Source: Stenotrophomonas rhizophila (GTDB lineage: Bacteria; Pseudomonadota; Gammaproteobacteria; Xanthomonadales; Xanthomonadaceae). Taken from it: a stretch of DNA of 64,000 bases. Positions 32,356-44,184 of this stretch are shown here, one piece after another (position 1 is the stretch's first letter; each line of letters begins with the position of its first letter). The translations under genes and the position numbers were made by a program. Where the stretch lies: contig NZ_CP016294.1 in NCBI RefSeq assembly GCF_001704155.1, positions 2,353,501 to 2,417,500 on the forward strand, in the 5' to 3' direction. The notes below the pieces were generated by a model that worked only from the letters and a program-made list of their open reading frames with translations, searched no databases and was not told the DNA's origin.

Positions 32356-34628
32356 ATCTTCCCAACCCGCTCCATCCGCCGGTGGCCCCGGCAGGCACCG
32401 GACACGTGCCGACCGGCACCGGTACGCCGCGCATCGACGGGCGTGCGAAGGTCACCGGCCAGGCGCGCTATGCCGCCGAGTGGCCTGCACCGGACCTGGT
32501 ATACGGCGTGGCGGTCAACAGCACCATCGCGAAGGGGCGCATCCTGGGCTTCAGCCTGGATGCCGCCGAGGCGGTCCCCGGCGTGCTGCGCATTCTCACC
32601 CACGACAACCGCCCGCGGATGCGCAGCGCAGGTCTGTTCTACAAGGACATGACCGCGCCCGCTGGCAGCCCGTTCCGCCCCCTGTACGACGCCACCGTGC
32701 TGTACAGCGGCCAGCCGGTCGCGCTGGTACTGGCCGAGACGTTTGAAGCCGCCCGCGAGGCTGCCGAACGCGTGGAAGTGCACTACGAGGTCGACGAGCA
32801 CGACACCAACCTGGTGGCCGCCATGGCCCGCGCACGCCCACCGAAGAAGCTGAAGGCAGGCTTTTCGGCCCCGCCCAAGGACAAGGGCCAGCCCGACGAC
32901 GCATTCACGCAGGCGCCCTTCCAGGTCACCGCCGATTTCTACCACGGCGTGGAACACCACAACCCGATGGAGCTGTTCGCCAGCACGGTGATCCGCGCCG
33001 ACGACGGGCACTTGACCATCTACGACAAGACCCAGGGGTCGCAGAACAGCCGGTGGTACGTATCGCATGTGTTCGGCCTGCCCAAGCGGAAAGTGACAGT
33101 GCGCAACCCGTATGTGGGTGGCGCTTTCGGGGCGGGGCTGCGCCCGCAGTATCAGCTGCCGCTGGCCGTGATGGGCTCGCTGGCGCTGGAGAGATCGGTG
33201 CGGGTGGTGCTGACCCGGCAGCAGATGTTCACCTTCGGCCACCGCGCCGAGACCGTGCAGCGGGTGAAGCTGGGCGCGGACGCCGACGGCACCCTGCACT
33301 CGATCTGGCACGAAGCCGTAGGCGAAACCTCGCGCATCGAGGATTACGTGGAAGTGGTGGTGAACTGGAGCGGCCAGTTGTACACCTGCGACAACGTGCA
33401 CCTGGGCTACAAAGTGGTGGACCTGGACCAGTACACCCCGATCGACATGCGCGCACCCGGTGCCGCACACGGCGTGCATGCGCTGGAAGTGGCGATGGAC
33501 GAGCTTGCTGCAGGCCTCGGCATGGACCCGCTGGCACTGCGCCTGAAGAACTATGCCGAGGTCAACCCGGCCGACGGCAAGCCCTATTCGAGCAAGGCGC
33601 TGCGTGAATGCTATGAGCAGGGTGCAGCCCGCTTCGGCTGGGCCGACCGCCCGCAGCAGCCGCGTTCGCGCCGCGAAGGCAATGAGTGGGTCGGCTGGGG
33701 CATGGCTACCGGTCAATGGGATGCCATGCAGATGTTCGCCCGCGCGCGCGCCGTGCTGCACGCCGACGGACGGCTGGTGGTAAGCAGCGCCGCCAGCGAC
33801 ATCGGCACCGGCACCTACACCGTGATGAGCATGATCGCCGCCGAGGCGTTGGGACTTCCGCTGGAGCAGGTGAGTTTCCAGCTGGGCGATTCGACGCTGC
33901 CGGTGGCCCCAATCGAAGGGGGCTCGTCGCACGTAAGCACCGTCGGCTCGGCGGTGGAAGGCGCCTGCACCAAACTACGCCGCCGGTTGCTGGCCCTGGC
34001 GCGGCTGGCGCCGGGAACCGCGTTCGCGCGCGCCCGCCTGGAGGATGTGGTGTTCCGCGATGGCAGCCTGGCGCTGCGCGACGACCCGGCCAGCGCGGTG
34101 CCGCTGACCGCCCTGCTGGCCGGCGCTGAGCGCGCCAGCATCGAGGCCAGCTACCTGCTGCTGCCCAACCTGCTGGAACAACGGAAGTTCACCCGCGCCA
34201 CCCACAGCGCGGTGTTCGTGGAAGTGCGGGTCGACGAAGACCTGGGCACCGTGCGGGTGATGCGGGTGGTCAGTGCCATTGCCGCCGGGCGCATCCTCAA
34301 CCCGACCACGGCACGCAGCCAGATCATCGGCGGCGTGGTCTGGGGCATCGGCGCGGCCCTGCACGAGCACACCGAGGCCGACCATCGGTTCGGCCGCTTC
34401 ATGAACCGGGATTTCGCCCAGTATCACGTGTCGGTCAACGCCGACATCCACGACGTGGACGTGCTGTTCGTCGAGGAGGATGACCGCGTGGTCAGCAGCC
34501 TGGGGGCAAAGGGCGTGGGCGAAATCGGCCTGGTGGGGGTATCGGCCGCGATCAGCAATGCCATTTTCCACGCCACCGGCAAGCGCATCCGCAGCACCCC
34601 GATCACCCCGGACAAGGTGATGCGCTGA
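32352..34628 (+). CDS. Molybdopterin-binding subunit of the leaderless PaoABC-like oxidoreductase
   Basis: The product has 758 residues from ATG 32352. It has the substrate and cofactor-binding signatures of the large subunit: TGTGTPRIDGRAKVTGQARYAAEW, VRNPYVGGAFGAGLRPQYQLPLAV, MRAPGAAHGVHALEVAMDELA, ASDIGTGTYTVMSMIAAEALG and the catalytic-Glu motif GAKGVGEIGLVGVSAAISNAIFHATG near the end. The active-site Glu is present, so it should be active. Substrate class is probably aldehyde or heteroaromatic. No signal peptide. Next gene is moeA, six bases on. Confidence 0.93.
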   Translation: MNLPNPLHPPVAPAGTGHVPTGTGTPRIDGRAKVTGQARYAAEWPAPDLVYGVAVNSTIAKGRILGFSLDAAEAVPGVLRILTHDNRPRMRSAGLFYKDMTAPAGSPFRPLYDATVLYSGQPVALVLAETFEAAREAAERVEVHYEVDEHDTNLVAAMARARPPKKLKAGFSAPPKDKGQPDDAFTQAPFQVTADFYHGVEHHNPMELFASTVIRADDGHLTIYDKTQGSQNSRWYVSHVFGLPKRKVTVRNPYVGGAFGAGLRPQYQLPLAVMGSLALERSVRVVLTRQQMFTFGHRAETVQRVKLGADADGTLHSIWHEAVGETSRIEDYVEVVVNWSGQLYTCDNVHLGYKVVDLDQYTPIDMRAPGAAHGVHALEVAMDELAAGLGMDPLALRLKNYAEVNPADGKPYSSKALRECYEQGAARFGWADRPQQPRSRREGNEWVGWGMATGQWDAMQMFARARAVLHADGRLVVSSAASDIGTGTYTVMSMIAAEALGLPLEQVSFQLGDSTLPVAPIEGGSSHVSTVGSAVEGACTKLRRRLLALARLAPGTAFARARLEDVVFRDGSLALRDDPASAVPLTALLAGAERASIEASYLLLPNLLEQRKFTRATHSAVFVEVRVDEDLGTVRVMRVVSAIAAGRILNPTTARSQIIGGVVWGIGAALHEHTEADHRFGRFMNRDFAQYHVSVNADIHDVDVLFVEEDDRVVSSLGAKGVGEIGLVGVSAAISNAIFHATGKRIRSTPITPDKVMR

Positions 34629-34634
34629 CGTGAA

Positions 34635-35888
34635 ATGGCGATCACGCCGGAATCGCCAGACTGGGCCATCCCAAGCCACCCGCACGCACTGATGAGGCCG
34701 TTGATCAGCGTAGAGGAAGCCGATGCCGTGCTTCGTTCCAGCACCCCCGACGTTGTCACGGAACAGATCGCCCTGCCCGATGCGGTCGGCCGCGTGCTGG
34801 CACAGCCGGTGGTAGCTGAAGGCGCGCAGCCGCCGTTCGACCGGGTCATGATGGATGGCGTGGCCACGCGCTGGCAGCCGGTGATGCCCGCCGTGCTCCG
34901 CGTTGCCGGTGCGCAGATGGCCGGCATGCACGGCCAGGTGCTGGAAGACGCCGGCAGCTGTATCGAGGTTTCCACCGGCGCCGTCCTGCCCGAGGGGTGC
35001 GACTGCATCGTGCCGATCGAACAGCTGGAGCGCACCGCCGGCGGCTATGCGCTGCGCGCCACCGCCGTGCCGGTCGCCGGCCAGTTCATCCACCGCCGTG
35101 GCAGCGATTGCGCTGCCGGCACGCCGGTGCTGGCACCGGGCATCCCCATAGGACCGCCACAGGTGGCGCTGCTGGCGGCCAACGGCGTGGCCCGGGTCAC
35201 CGTGGCTCGGTTGCCGAAGGTGGCCATCGTCGCGACCGGCGATGAACTGGTGGACGTGGACGCAGCGCTTCCGCCCGGACGCATCCGTCGTTCCAACGAC
35301 CTGGCCTTGATGGCCGCGCTGCAGGCGGCCGGCCTCGGCCGCGCCTCCCTGCACCACCTCGCAGACGATCCTGCCCTGCTTGCCGAGGCGCTGGGCCGGC
35401 TGCTGGCCTCGCACGACACGCTGGTGCTGTCCGGCGGCGTTTCCATGGGACAGCGCGACTACCTGCCCGGCACGCTGGAGGCGCTGAGCGTGCGTTGCCA
35501 CTTCCACGGCATCGCACAACGGCCGGGCAAGCCCATGTGGTTTGGCGTGGGGCCTCAAGGACAGCGGGTCTTCGCCCTGCCGGGCAATCCGGTTTCGTCG
35601 CTGGTCTGCCTGATCCGCTACGTGCGCCCGGCGCTGCTGGCGGGCATGGGCGCTGCGCCCGCTGCACCGGAGCAGGTGTCCCTCGCCACCGCCCTGCCCG
35701 CCTTTGCACTGGCCCAGTTCATTCCGGTCCATCTGCACGACGATGACGCCGGCAATGCGGTGGCCGAGCCCGTGGCCTCGCGCAACTCCGGTGACTTCAC
35801 GGCGTTGGCCGGCACCGCCGGCGTGCTGGAGCTGGTTGCCGGCAGCGCGGGCCAGGCAGGCCAGCCATTGCGGCTGCACCGGTGGTGA
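34635..35888 (+). CDS. moeA: Molybdopterin molybdotransferase MoeA
   Basis: The product has 417 residues. It contains the MoeA signatures: RPLISVEEADAVL start, the loop PFDRVMMDGVATRW, TGAVLPEGCDCIVPIEQ, ATGDELVDVDAALPPGRIRRSNDLAL, SGGVSMGQRDYLPGTLE, RPGKPMWFGVGPQGQRVFALPGNPVSSLV. MoeA inserts molybdate into adenylylated molybdopterin in the cytoplasm. The adenylylating partner MogA/MoaB is not encoded in the window. ATG 34635 has no strong Shine-Dalgarno site; ATG 34692 is a weaker alternative. It sits between two PaoABC sets, implying co-expression of cofactor and apoenzymes. Confidence 0.93.
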   Translation: MAITPESPDWAIPSHPHALMRPLISVEEADAVLRSSTPDVVTEQIALPDAVGRVLAQPVVAEGAQPPFDRVMMDGVATRWQPVMPAVLRVAGAQMAGMHGQVLEDAGSCIEVSTGAVLPEGCDCIVPIEQLERTAGGYALRATAVPVAGQFIHRRGSDCAAGTPVLAPGIPIGPPQVALLAANGVARVTVARLPKVAIVATGDELVDVDAALPPGRIRRSNDLALMAALQAAGLGRASLHHLADDPALLAEALGRLLASHDTLVLSGGVSMGQRDYLPGTLEALSVRCHFHGIAQRPGKPMWFGVGPQGQRVFALPGNPVSSLVCLIRYVRPALLAGMGAAPAAPEQVSLATALPAFALAQFIPVHLHDDDAGNAVAEPVASRNSGDFTALAGTAGVLELVAGSAGQAGQPLRLHRW

Positions 35889-35889
35889 G

Positions 35890-36915
35890 ATGAGCGTCCA
35901 CGCCCCCCTCCTGGATCGCCGCAACCGCCCCCTGCGCGACCTGCGCATCTCGGTCATGGACCGCTGCAATTTCCGGTGTACCTACTGCATGCCGGCGGCG
36001 ACCTATGGCGAGGACTATGCCTTCCTGCCGCCCGAGGCGCGGCTGAGCTTCGACGAGATCGAGCGGGTGTGCCGCCAGGCCGCTTCGCTGGGGGTGAGCA
36101 AGCTGCGCCTGACCGGCGGCGAACCGCTGCTTCGCCCGCAGTTGCCCGACCTGATCCGGCGCCTGCGTCGCATCGACGGCATCGACGATATCGCCCTGAC
36201 CACCAACGGCGTGCTGCTCGACCGGCAATCGCAGGCCTTGGCGGATGCGGGCCTGGACCGGGTCACGGTCAGCCTGGACACGCTGGATCCCGCGCTGTTC
36301 CGCCAGATCAGCGGCGGGCGTGGCGACGTGGACGCCGTGCTGCGCGGGATCGACGCGGCCTGCGCCGCTGGCTTCCGTGACGGGGTCAAGATCAACGCCG
36401 TGCTGCAGCGCGGGCTCAACGACGCCGGCGCGCTGGAGCTGGTCGAACGCTTCCGCGGCAGCAGCGTGGTGCTGCGCTTCATCGAGTTCATGGACGTGGG
36501 CAACCGCACCGCCTGGTCAGCGGACAGCGTGGTCAGCTCGCAGGAACTGCACGCGCGCATCCACGCCCGCTGGCCACTGATGGCATTGCCGCCGCGCCAT
36601 CCGGGCGAAGTCGCCACCCGCTACCGTTTCGTTGATGGGGGCGGTGAAATCGGCCTGATCTCGTCCATCACCACGCCCTTCTGTGGCGACTGCACGCGGG
36701 CGCGCCTTTCCTCCGAAGGCCAGCTCTACACCTGCCTGTTCGCCACCCGTGGTACCGACCTGCGCGGCCTGCTGCGCGCCAGCGCGGACGACGCCACCCT
36801 GCGCGCGGTGCTGGCGGGGGTGTGGTCGGCCCGCAACGACCGTTACAGCGAACTGCGCGGCCGCCCGGCGTCAACGCCAGGACGCCGCATCGAAATGCAC
36901 TACATAGGTGGATGA
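35890..36915 (+). CDS. moaA: GTP 3',8-cyclase MoaA
   Basis: The product has 341 residues from ATG 35890, one base after the moeA stop. A radical SAM enzyme: N-terminal cluster CNFRCTYC, then LRLTGGEPLLRPQLPDLIRRL, LTTNGVLLDRQSQALADAGL and SLDTLDPALFRQISGG. The C-terminal second cluster is present (FCGDCTRARLSSEGQLYTCLF), and the product ends in the active GG (HYIGG). It performs the first step of molybdenum-cofactor synthesis, GTP to 3',8-cyclo-7,8-dihydro-GTP. The moaC start overlaps its end (36912). Confidence 0.96.
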   Translation: MSVHAPLLDRRNRPLRDLRISVMDRCNFRCTYCMPAATYGEDYAFLPPEARLSFDEIERVCRQAASLGVSKLRLTGGEPLLRPQLPDLIRRLRRIDGIDDIALTTNGVLLDRQSQALADAGLDRVTVSLDTLDPALFRQISGGRGDVDAVLRGIDAACAAGFRDGVKINAVLQRGLNDAGALELVERFRGSSVVLRFIEFMDVGNRTAWSADSVVSSQELHARIHARWPLMALPPRHPGEVATRYRFVDGGGEIGLISSITTPFCGDCTRARLSSEGQLYTCLFATRGTDLRGLLRASADDATLRAVLAGVWSARNDRYSELRGRPASTPGRRIEMHYIGG

Positions 36916-37403
36916 TGGAACCCAACCCTACCCTGCTCTCGCACCTGGATGCCGATGCACGGCCGCGCATGGTCGATGTGGGCGGCAAGACCGCCACCGA
37001 CCGCGTGGCACACGCCCAGGCCCGGGTGCGCTTCCCGCCCGAGGTCGCCACCCAGCTGCGCGAGGCCGGCTTCGTGCTGCCCAAGGGCGCGGTGCTGACC
37101 GTGGCCCACATTGCCGGGGTGATGGGCGCCAAGGTCACCTCGCAGTTGATTCCGCTGTGCCACCCGCTTGCCCTGCAGCGCTGCGATATCACCATCGACA
37201 TGGAGGGCGACAGTGCGGTGATCGACTGCACGGTCGCCTGCCACGGCACCACCGGGGTCGAGATGGAGGCCCTGACCGGGGCCAGCATTGCCGCGCTCAC
37301 GCTGTATGACATGTGCAAGGCGCTGTCGCACGCCATCGTGATCGAGCAGGTGCGGCTGGTGGCCAAACGCGGCGGCAAGTCCGACCTGGCGTACCCGTCA
37401 TGA
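36912..37403 (+). CDS. moaC: Cyclic pyranopterin monophosphate synthase MoaC
   Basis: The product has 163 residues from ATG 36912 (or the next ATG 36915). Signatures LSHLDADARPRMVDVGGKTATDRVAHAQARV, KGAVLTVAHIAGVMGAK, LIPLCHPLALQRCDI, GTTGVEMEALTGASIAALTLYDMCKAL and RLVAKRGGKSDL are all present. It converts the MoaA product into cyclic pyranopterin monophosphate. Coupled to the next gene by overlapping ATGA. Confidence 0.96.
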   Translation: MMEPNPTLLSHLDADARPRMVDVGGKTATDRVAHAQARVRFPPEVATQLREAGFVLPKGAVLTVAHIAGVMGAKVTSQLIPLCHPLALQRCDITIDMEGDSAVIDCTVACHGTTGVEMEALTGASIAALTLYDMCKALSHAIVIEQVRLVAKRGGKSDLAYPS

Positions 37404-37990
37404 ACGCACCGCTGTCTGCCCTGCTGCTGACCGGCGGTGCCAGCCGCCGCATGCAGGCCGACAAGGCACTGCTCGACTATGCCGGACAGCCACAGCTGCT
37501 GCGTGCCTGGGCACTGCTCAGGCATGTAGAGGTGGTGCAGGCCTTCGTCTCGCTTCGCCCGGACCAGCGCGGCGAAACGCTGAGGGGCAGCCTGCCAACC
37601 TTGGTGGACAGTGTCGACAGCGTGGGTCCCGTCGCTGGCATCCTCTCCGCGCAGCAGGCGTTCCCCGGTCATGCATGGCTGGTGATCGCCTGCGACCTGC
37701 CCCTGCTGGATGCGCGCACGCTGCGCGCGCTGGTGGCGGCACGGCAACCCGCGATGGACGCCACGGCGTTCGTCAGCCGCCACGACGACCTGCCCGAGCC
37801 GCTCTGTGCGATCTGGGAACCGTCCTCCGCACCGCTGCTGCGCCAGCGCTTCGACGCGGGGAACTACTGCCCGCGCAAAGCGTTGCTGCAGTTGCAGATC
37901 CACGCGCTGCCCTCGCCTGGCAGTCCCCTGGACAACGTCAACACTCCCGGCGAGCTGCTGCAGGCACGCCAACAACTGGAAACCAGCTGA
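37400..37990 (+). CDS. mobA: Molybdenum cofactor guanylyltransferase MobA
   Basis: The product has 196 residues from ATG 37400. NTP-transferase motifs LLTGGASRRMQADKALLDYAGQPQLLRAW (P-loop like), ACDLPLLDARTLRALV, EPLCAIWEP and DNVNTPGELLQA agree with MobA. It attaches GMP to molybdopterin to give the guanine dinucleotide form. This is notable because PaoABC-type enzymes normally need the cytosine form, which the MocA-like gene at 43575 could supply; this gene may instead serve other molybdoenzymes. Confidence 0.85.
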   Translation: MNAPLSALLLTGGASRRMQADKALLDYAGQPQLLRAWALLRHVEVVQAFVSLRPDQRGETLRGSLPTLVDSVDSVGPVAGILSAQQAFPGHAWLVIACDLPLLDARTLRALVAARQPAMDATAFVSRHDDLPEPLCAIWEPSSAPLLRQRFDAGNYCPRKALLQLQIHALPSPGSPLDNVNTPGELLQARQQLETS

Positions 37991-38232
37991 TGCCCCAGGT
38001 CGAACTCAATTACTTCGCGCAACTGCGCGAACAGGCCAACAGGGGTGCCGAACGCGTGGAGACCGACGCCGACTCGCTGGGCACGCTCTACGCGCAGCTG
38101 CAGGCCCGGCACGGCTTCACCCTGCCGGCGTCCACGCTCAGGGTGGCCGTAAACGAGCGCTTCTGTGGCTGGGACCACCCGCTGCAGGACGGCGACACCG
38201 TGGTGTTCATCCCACCGGTCAACGGCGGATGA
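37990..38232 (+). CDS. moaD: Molybdopterin synthase sulfur carrier subunit MoaD
   Basis: The product has 80 residues, ubiquitin-like, starting with MPQVELNYFAQLREQANRG and ending in the thiocarboxylate-forming GG (VVFIPPVNGG). Its ATG 37990 shares one base with the mobA stop, and its stop overlaps moaE. The activating enzyme MoeB is not encoded in the window. Confidence 0.95.
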   Translation: MPQVELNYFAQLREQANRGAERVETDADSLGTLYAQLQARHGFTLPASTLRVAVNERFCGWDHPLQDGDTVVFIPPVNGG

Positions 38233-38696
38233 GCGGGTTCTCGGTAAGCGCGGTGGGGCTGGATGTGCCGGCACTGCGTTCGGCCCTGCAGAATCCCGCG
38301 CACGGCGCGTTCTGTGCGTTCGAAGGCTGGGTGCGCAACCGCAACGACGGCCGCGATGTGGAAGGCCTGGAATACGAGGTGTACGCCGCCCTGGCGCAGA
38401 GCGAGGGCGAGACCATCCTGGCCGAAGCCCGCGAGCGCTTCGGCGATATCGATGCGATCGGGGTCCACCGCAGCGGTCGCCTGGCGGTAGGCGAGCTGGC
38501 CGTGTGGGTCGGCGTTTCCTCGCCCCACCGCGACGCCGCCTTCGGTGCATGCCGCTACATCATCGATGCGATCAAGCACCGGCTTCCGGTCTGGAAGAAA
38601 GAGCTGTACGTGGAAGGCGACAGCGAGTGGGTGGTCTGCTCGCACGGCGGCAACCCCCATTCACATGGCGCTTCACCGCATGCCGACCGCCCCTGA
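38229..38696 (+). CDS. moaE: Molybdopterin synthase catalytic subunit MoaE
   Basis: The product has 155 residues from ATG 38229. Signatures GAFCAFEGWVRNRNDGRDVEGLEYEVY, HRSGRLAVGELAVWVGVSSPHRDAAFGACRYIIDAIKHRLPVWKKELY are all typical of MoaE, which with MoaD converts cyclic pyranopterin monophosphate to molybdopterin. The next gene follows after 60 bases that hold a GAGGAGCC Shine-Dalgarno site. Confidence 0.95.
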   Translation: MSGFSVSAVGLDVPALRSALQNPAHGAFCAFEGWVRNRNDGRDVEGLEYEVYAALAQSEGETILAEARERFGDIDAIGVHRSGRLAVGELAVWVGVSSPHRDAAFGACRYIIDAIKHRLPVWKKELYVEGDSEWVVCSHGGNPHSHGASPHADRP

Positions 38697-38756
38697 ATCA
38701 TCATCGTCGTACCGATCCCGTGAGCCAGGCTGCAGCAGCCAACGAGGAGCCACCCC

Positions 38757-39401
38757 ATGAGCACGCCCCCCCAGCTTTCCCTTTCCCGCCGCGACGTGCT
38801 GAAACTCGGCGCCGGCTCGGCCACCAGCATGGTCATCCCCACCGTGGTCGCAGAAGCCCAGGGAAACACCGCCGGCGCACGCGCACCGGTGACCGCCGAG
38901 GTGACCTTCGAGGTCAACGGCAAGCCGCGCACGCTGCAGCTGGACACCCGCGTCACCCTGCTCGATGCACTGCGCGAGCACCTGCACCTGACCGGCACCA
39001 AGAAAGGCTGCGACCACGGCCAATGCGGTGCCTGCACGGTGCTGGTGGACGGCCGCCGCATCAATGCCTGCCTGACCCTGGCGGTGATGCACCCGGGCGC
39101 GAAGATCACCACCATCGAAGGGCTGGGCGCCCCGGACAAACTGCACCCGATGCAGGCTGCGTTCGTCAAACACGATGGCTACCAATGCGGCTACTGCACC
39201 CCCGGGCAGATCTGCTCGGCGGTGGCGGTGCTGCAGGAAGTGCGCGACAACATTCCCAGCCACGTCACCGATGACCTCGGCGCCCGCGCCACGCTCAGCG
39301 CCGATGAGATACGCGAACGCATGAGCGGCAACATCTGCCGCTGCGGCGCCTATTCCAACATCGTCGAAGCGATCGAAGACGTCGGAGGAACGCGCGCATG
39401 A
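38757..39401 (+). CDS. paoA: 2Fe-2S subunit of the exported PaoABC-like aldehyde oxidoreductase
   Basis: The product has 214 residues, with a Tat leader at the N-terminus ([20 protein letters not shown], twin Arg) that its paralogue at 30728 lacks. Two [2Fe-2S] sites follow: [24 protein letters not shown] and [16 protein letters not shown] with CRCGAY. E. coli PaoA has the same leader type and the trimer is Tat-exported to the periplasm. Overlap with the next start (ATGA at 39398-39401) couples the genes. Confidence 0.93.
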   Translation: MSTPPQLSLSRRDVLKLGAGSATSMVIPTVVAEAQGNTAGARAPVTAEVTFEVNGKPRTLQLDTRVTLLDALREHLHLTGTKKGCDHGQCGACTVLVDGRRINACLTLAVMHPGAKITTIEGLGAPDKLHPMQAAFVKHDGYQCGYCTPGQICSAVAVLQEVRDNIPSHVTDDLGARATLSADEIRERMSGNICRCGAYSNIVEAIEDVGGTRA

Positions 39402-40348
39402 GGGCCTTCACTTACGAACGTGCCACTACACCGGCCGAAGCGGCCGCTGCGGCGGCCCGCACGCAGGGCGCGCGCTTCATTGCCGGCGGCACCAACCTGC
39501 TGGACCTGATGAAGCTGGAGATCGAAACGCCCGCGCACCTGATCGACGTCAACGGGTTGTCGCTGGATACCATCGAAGCCACCGCCGAAGGCGGCCTGCG
39601 CGTCGGTGCATTGGTACGCAACACCGACCTGGCGGCCGACCCGCGCATCCGTCGCGACTACGCCCTGCTCACCCGCGCGCTGGTCGCCGGCGCCTCCGGC
39701 CAGCTGCGCAACAAGGCCACCACCGCCGGCAACCTGCTGCAGCGCACCCGCTGCCCGTATTTCTACGACACCGCGCAGCCGTGCAACAAACGCCTGCCGG
39801 GCAGTGGCTGCGGCGCCATCGGCGGCGTCAGCCGGCAGCTGGCGGTGGTTGGCGCCAGCCCAGCCTGCATCGCCACCCATCCCAGCGACATGGCGGTGGC
39901 GATGATGGCGCTGGACGCGGTGGTGGAAACCATCCGCCCGGACGGCTCCAGCCGGCGCATCCCGCTCAATGACCTGTACCGCGCGCCCGGCACCACGCCG
40001 CAGGTGGACACCGTGCTCGACAAGGGCGAATTGATCGCCGCCGCGGTGCTGCCTGCTCCGCTTGGCGGGACGCACATCTACCGCAAGGTGCGCGATCGCG
40101 CCTCGTACGCGTTTGCGTTGGTGTCGGTGGCCGCGGTGGTCCAGCGCGACGGCAGTGGTCGGGTCGCCCTGGGCGGGGTGGCATACAAGCCCTGGCGCAC
40201 GCCGGAAGCCGACGCGCTGTTGCCGCAGGGTGCGGCTGCCGTCATGGCCTCGCTGCTGAAAGGCGCGACGCCCTCGTCACAGAACGCCTTCAAGGTGCAG
40301 TTGGCCGAACGCACGCTCGCCGCCGTGCTGCTGGAGGCGAAGGGATAA
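39398..40348 (+). CDS. paoB: FAD/[4Fe-4S] subunit of the exported PaoABC-like oxidoreductase
   Basis: The product has 316 residues, close to PaoB in length (about 318). FAD loop [39 protein letters not shown] and the four-cysteine region [30 protein letters not shown] and [20 protein letters not shown] are preserved. It accepts electrons from the iron-sulfur subunit and gives them to an acceptor such as ferredoxin or a dye in vitro. It is closely similar to the subunit at 31309. Confidence 0.93.
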   Translation: MRAFTYERATTPAEAAAAAARTQGARFIAGGTNLLDLMKLEIETPAHLIDVNGLSLDTIEATAEGGLRVGALVRNTDLAADPRIRRDYALLTRALVAGASGQLRNKATTAGNLLQRTRCPYFYDTAQPCNKRLPGSGCGAIGGVSRQLAVVGASPACIATHPSDMAVAMMALDAVVETIRPDGSSRRIPLNDLYRAPGTTPQVDTVLDKGELIAAAVLPAPLGGTHIYRKVRDRASYAFALVSVAAVVQRDGSGRVALGGVAYKPWRTPEADALLPQGAAAVMASLLKGATPSSQNAFKVQLAERTLAAVLLEAKG

Positions 40349-40351
40349 GCC

Positions 40352-42546
<2,195 letters not shown>

Positions 42547-42550
<4 letters not shown>

Positions 42551-43578
42551 GTGCCGGCCTGGCCAGTACGCCCCTGGATGCCGAGGACGGTAACCCCGGC
42601 CTCGTGTTCGAGGCGACCCTCGACGCGCTGCGCGCGGGTCGCCGCGCGGCGCTGGCGGTGGTGCTGGAAACCGAAGGGTCCACCTATACGCGCGCCGGCA
42701 CGGTGGTGCTGTTTGCCGATCACGGCCACGTCGGCTGGCTCAGCGGTGGCTGCCTCGAGCCGGAGATTGAACGCCGCGCCATGCAGGCCGTGGACGACAA
42801 CAGCTTGGCATGGATGGAGATCGATACCCGCGACGATGACGCGTTGTTTGCCGGCAACGCGGTGGGATGCCGCGGGCGGCAACGGGTGGTGTTGATTCCG
42901 CTGGCGTCGCTTGCCGGCATCCACAGCGTGCTTGATCCGTGGCTGCGGGGAGAGGGGACGCTGGAGCTCAGGCTGCACGGTGACGGAACGCTGCAATGGC
43001 GTTGTGGCGACATGGGCCTTTCCCATGGCATCGCCAGTCCGCGGGTTGACTGGGAAGCGCCTCGCCGGGAGTGGCAGCTGCAATGGCGGCGTGCGCCGAG
43101 CGTGGTGGTGTTGGGCGCGGGCCCGGAGGCCGCGCCGTTGCTGCCCCTGCTGGTGGGCCTGGGATGGCGGGTAGAGGTGCGTGAGCCGCGCCCACGGTGG
43201 CAGGGGCGGCTTGCTGCTGTCGTGCCACCCGACCAACGGTCGGGTGCAACCGCGGGTTCGTTTACCGATTGCAGCACGCGGTGGACCAACGGGCCGCTTC
43301 CGGATGCGGTGCTGGTGATGCACCACAATTTCGAGCTGGACCGGGAAGCGTTGGACGCCCTGGCGGCAACCTCGATTCCCTTCATCGGATTGCTGGGGCC
43401 AGGCCGAAGGCGCGACGACCTGTTCAAACTGCTGCCCCCGCAAGCACGGGCAGCGCTGTCCCCTCGCCTGCGCTCGCCGATCGGGCTGGGGCTGGGTGGG
43501 CGGGGGCCGGAGGCCATTGCGCTCAGCATTGCCGCCCAGCTGCAGGCATGGCGGCACGGCGTGCCGGAAGTGCCGTGA
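42547..43578 (+). CDS. paoD: XdhC/CoxI-family molybdenum-cofactor maturation protein (PaoD-like)
   Basis: The product has 343 residues from ATG 42547. N-terminal XdhC domain with VLETEGSTYTRAGTVVLFADHGHVGWLSGGCLEPEIERRAMQAV and CRGRQRVVLIPL; C-terminal Rossmann-like domain with VVVLGAGPEAAPLLPLL and LPDAVLVMHHNFELDREALDALAATSIPFIGLLGP. In PaoD/XdhC the protein binds the matured molybdenum cofactor, helps add the sulfido ligand and inserts it into the large subunit. Coupled to paoC by ATGA. Confidence 0.9.
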
Positions 43579-44174
43579 TCAACGCCCATGCCGCCGTGGT
43601 GCTCGCCGCTGGCGCAAGCACGCGGCTGGGCCGCCCCAAGCAGCTGCTGCGCCGCGATGGCGAGACCCTGCTGCACCGCATGGTCCGGTTGGCAGCAGGC
43701 ACCGTACCTTCGGTGCTGGTGGTGGTGCTGCCCGAGGCGTCTGGACCGCTCACCGATGCGGTGGCCGACCTCGAATGCGTGCAGGCGCTCAATCCACAGC
43801 CGCAGCGCGGCATGGGCAGCAGCCTGGTGGTCGCCGCGCCGATGGTCCAGGCCTCCGCACGGGTGCTTGTGGTCGCCTGCGACCAGCCCGCGCTGGAGGC
43901 TGCGCATCTGCAGGCGTTGCTGGACAGTGCCAGCCAGTCAACCTCAGGCTGCGCGGCCACCCTGTTGCGGGGCACGCTCGGCGTGCCGGCGGTGGTGCCC
44001 GGCGCATGGTTCGCCGATCTCGCCGACGGCCAGGGTGACAGCGGCTTCCGCGCACGGCTGCGCGCGCTGGAACCCGGAACGGTCGGCGTGCTGCACGCCC
44101 CTGCCCTCGCGCTGGATATCGATACCCCGGACGATCTGCGCGCCGCGCACGAACTCGGCCTGATCGACGACTGA
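43575..44174 (+). CDS. MocA-like molybdenum cofactor cytidylyltransferase
   Basis: The product has 199 residues from GTG 43575, overlapping the preceding stop (GTGA). NTP-transferase signatures: VLAAGASTRLGRPKQLLRRDGETLLHRMVRLA, GMGSSLVVAAP, VVACDQPALEAAHLQALLD, and the ending DIDTPDDLRAAHEL. This matches MocA, which adds CMP to molybdopterin for PaoABC-type enzymes. It is also similar to MobA; the RPKQ loop favours MocA. It ends the operon; the convergent Lhr gene stops 11 bases beyond. Confidence 0.8.
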   Translation: MINAHAAVVLAAGASTRLGRPKQLLRRDGETLLHRMVRLAAGTVPSVLVVVLPEASGPLTDAVADLECVQALNPQPQRGMGSSLVVAAPMVQASARVLVVACDQPALEAAHLQALLDSASQSTSGCAATLLRGTLGVPAVVPGAWFADLADGQGDSGFRARLRALEPGTVGVLHAPALALDIDTPDDLRAAHELGLIDD

Positions 44175-44184
44175 CGCCGTGGCT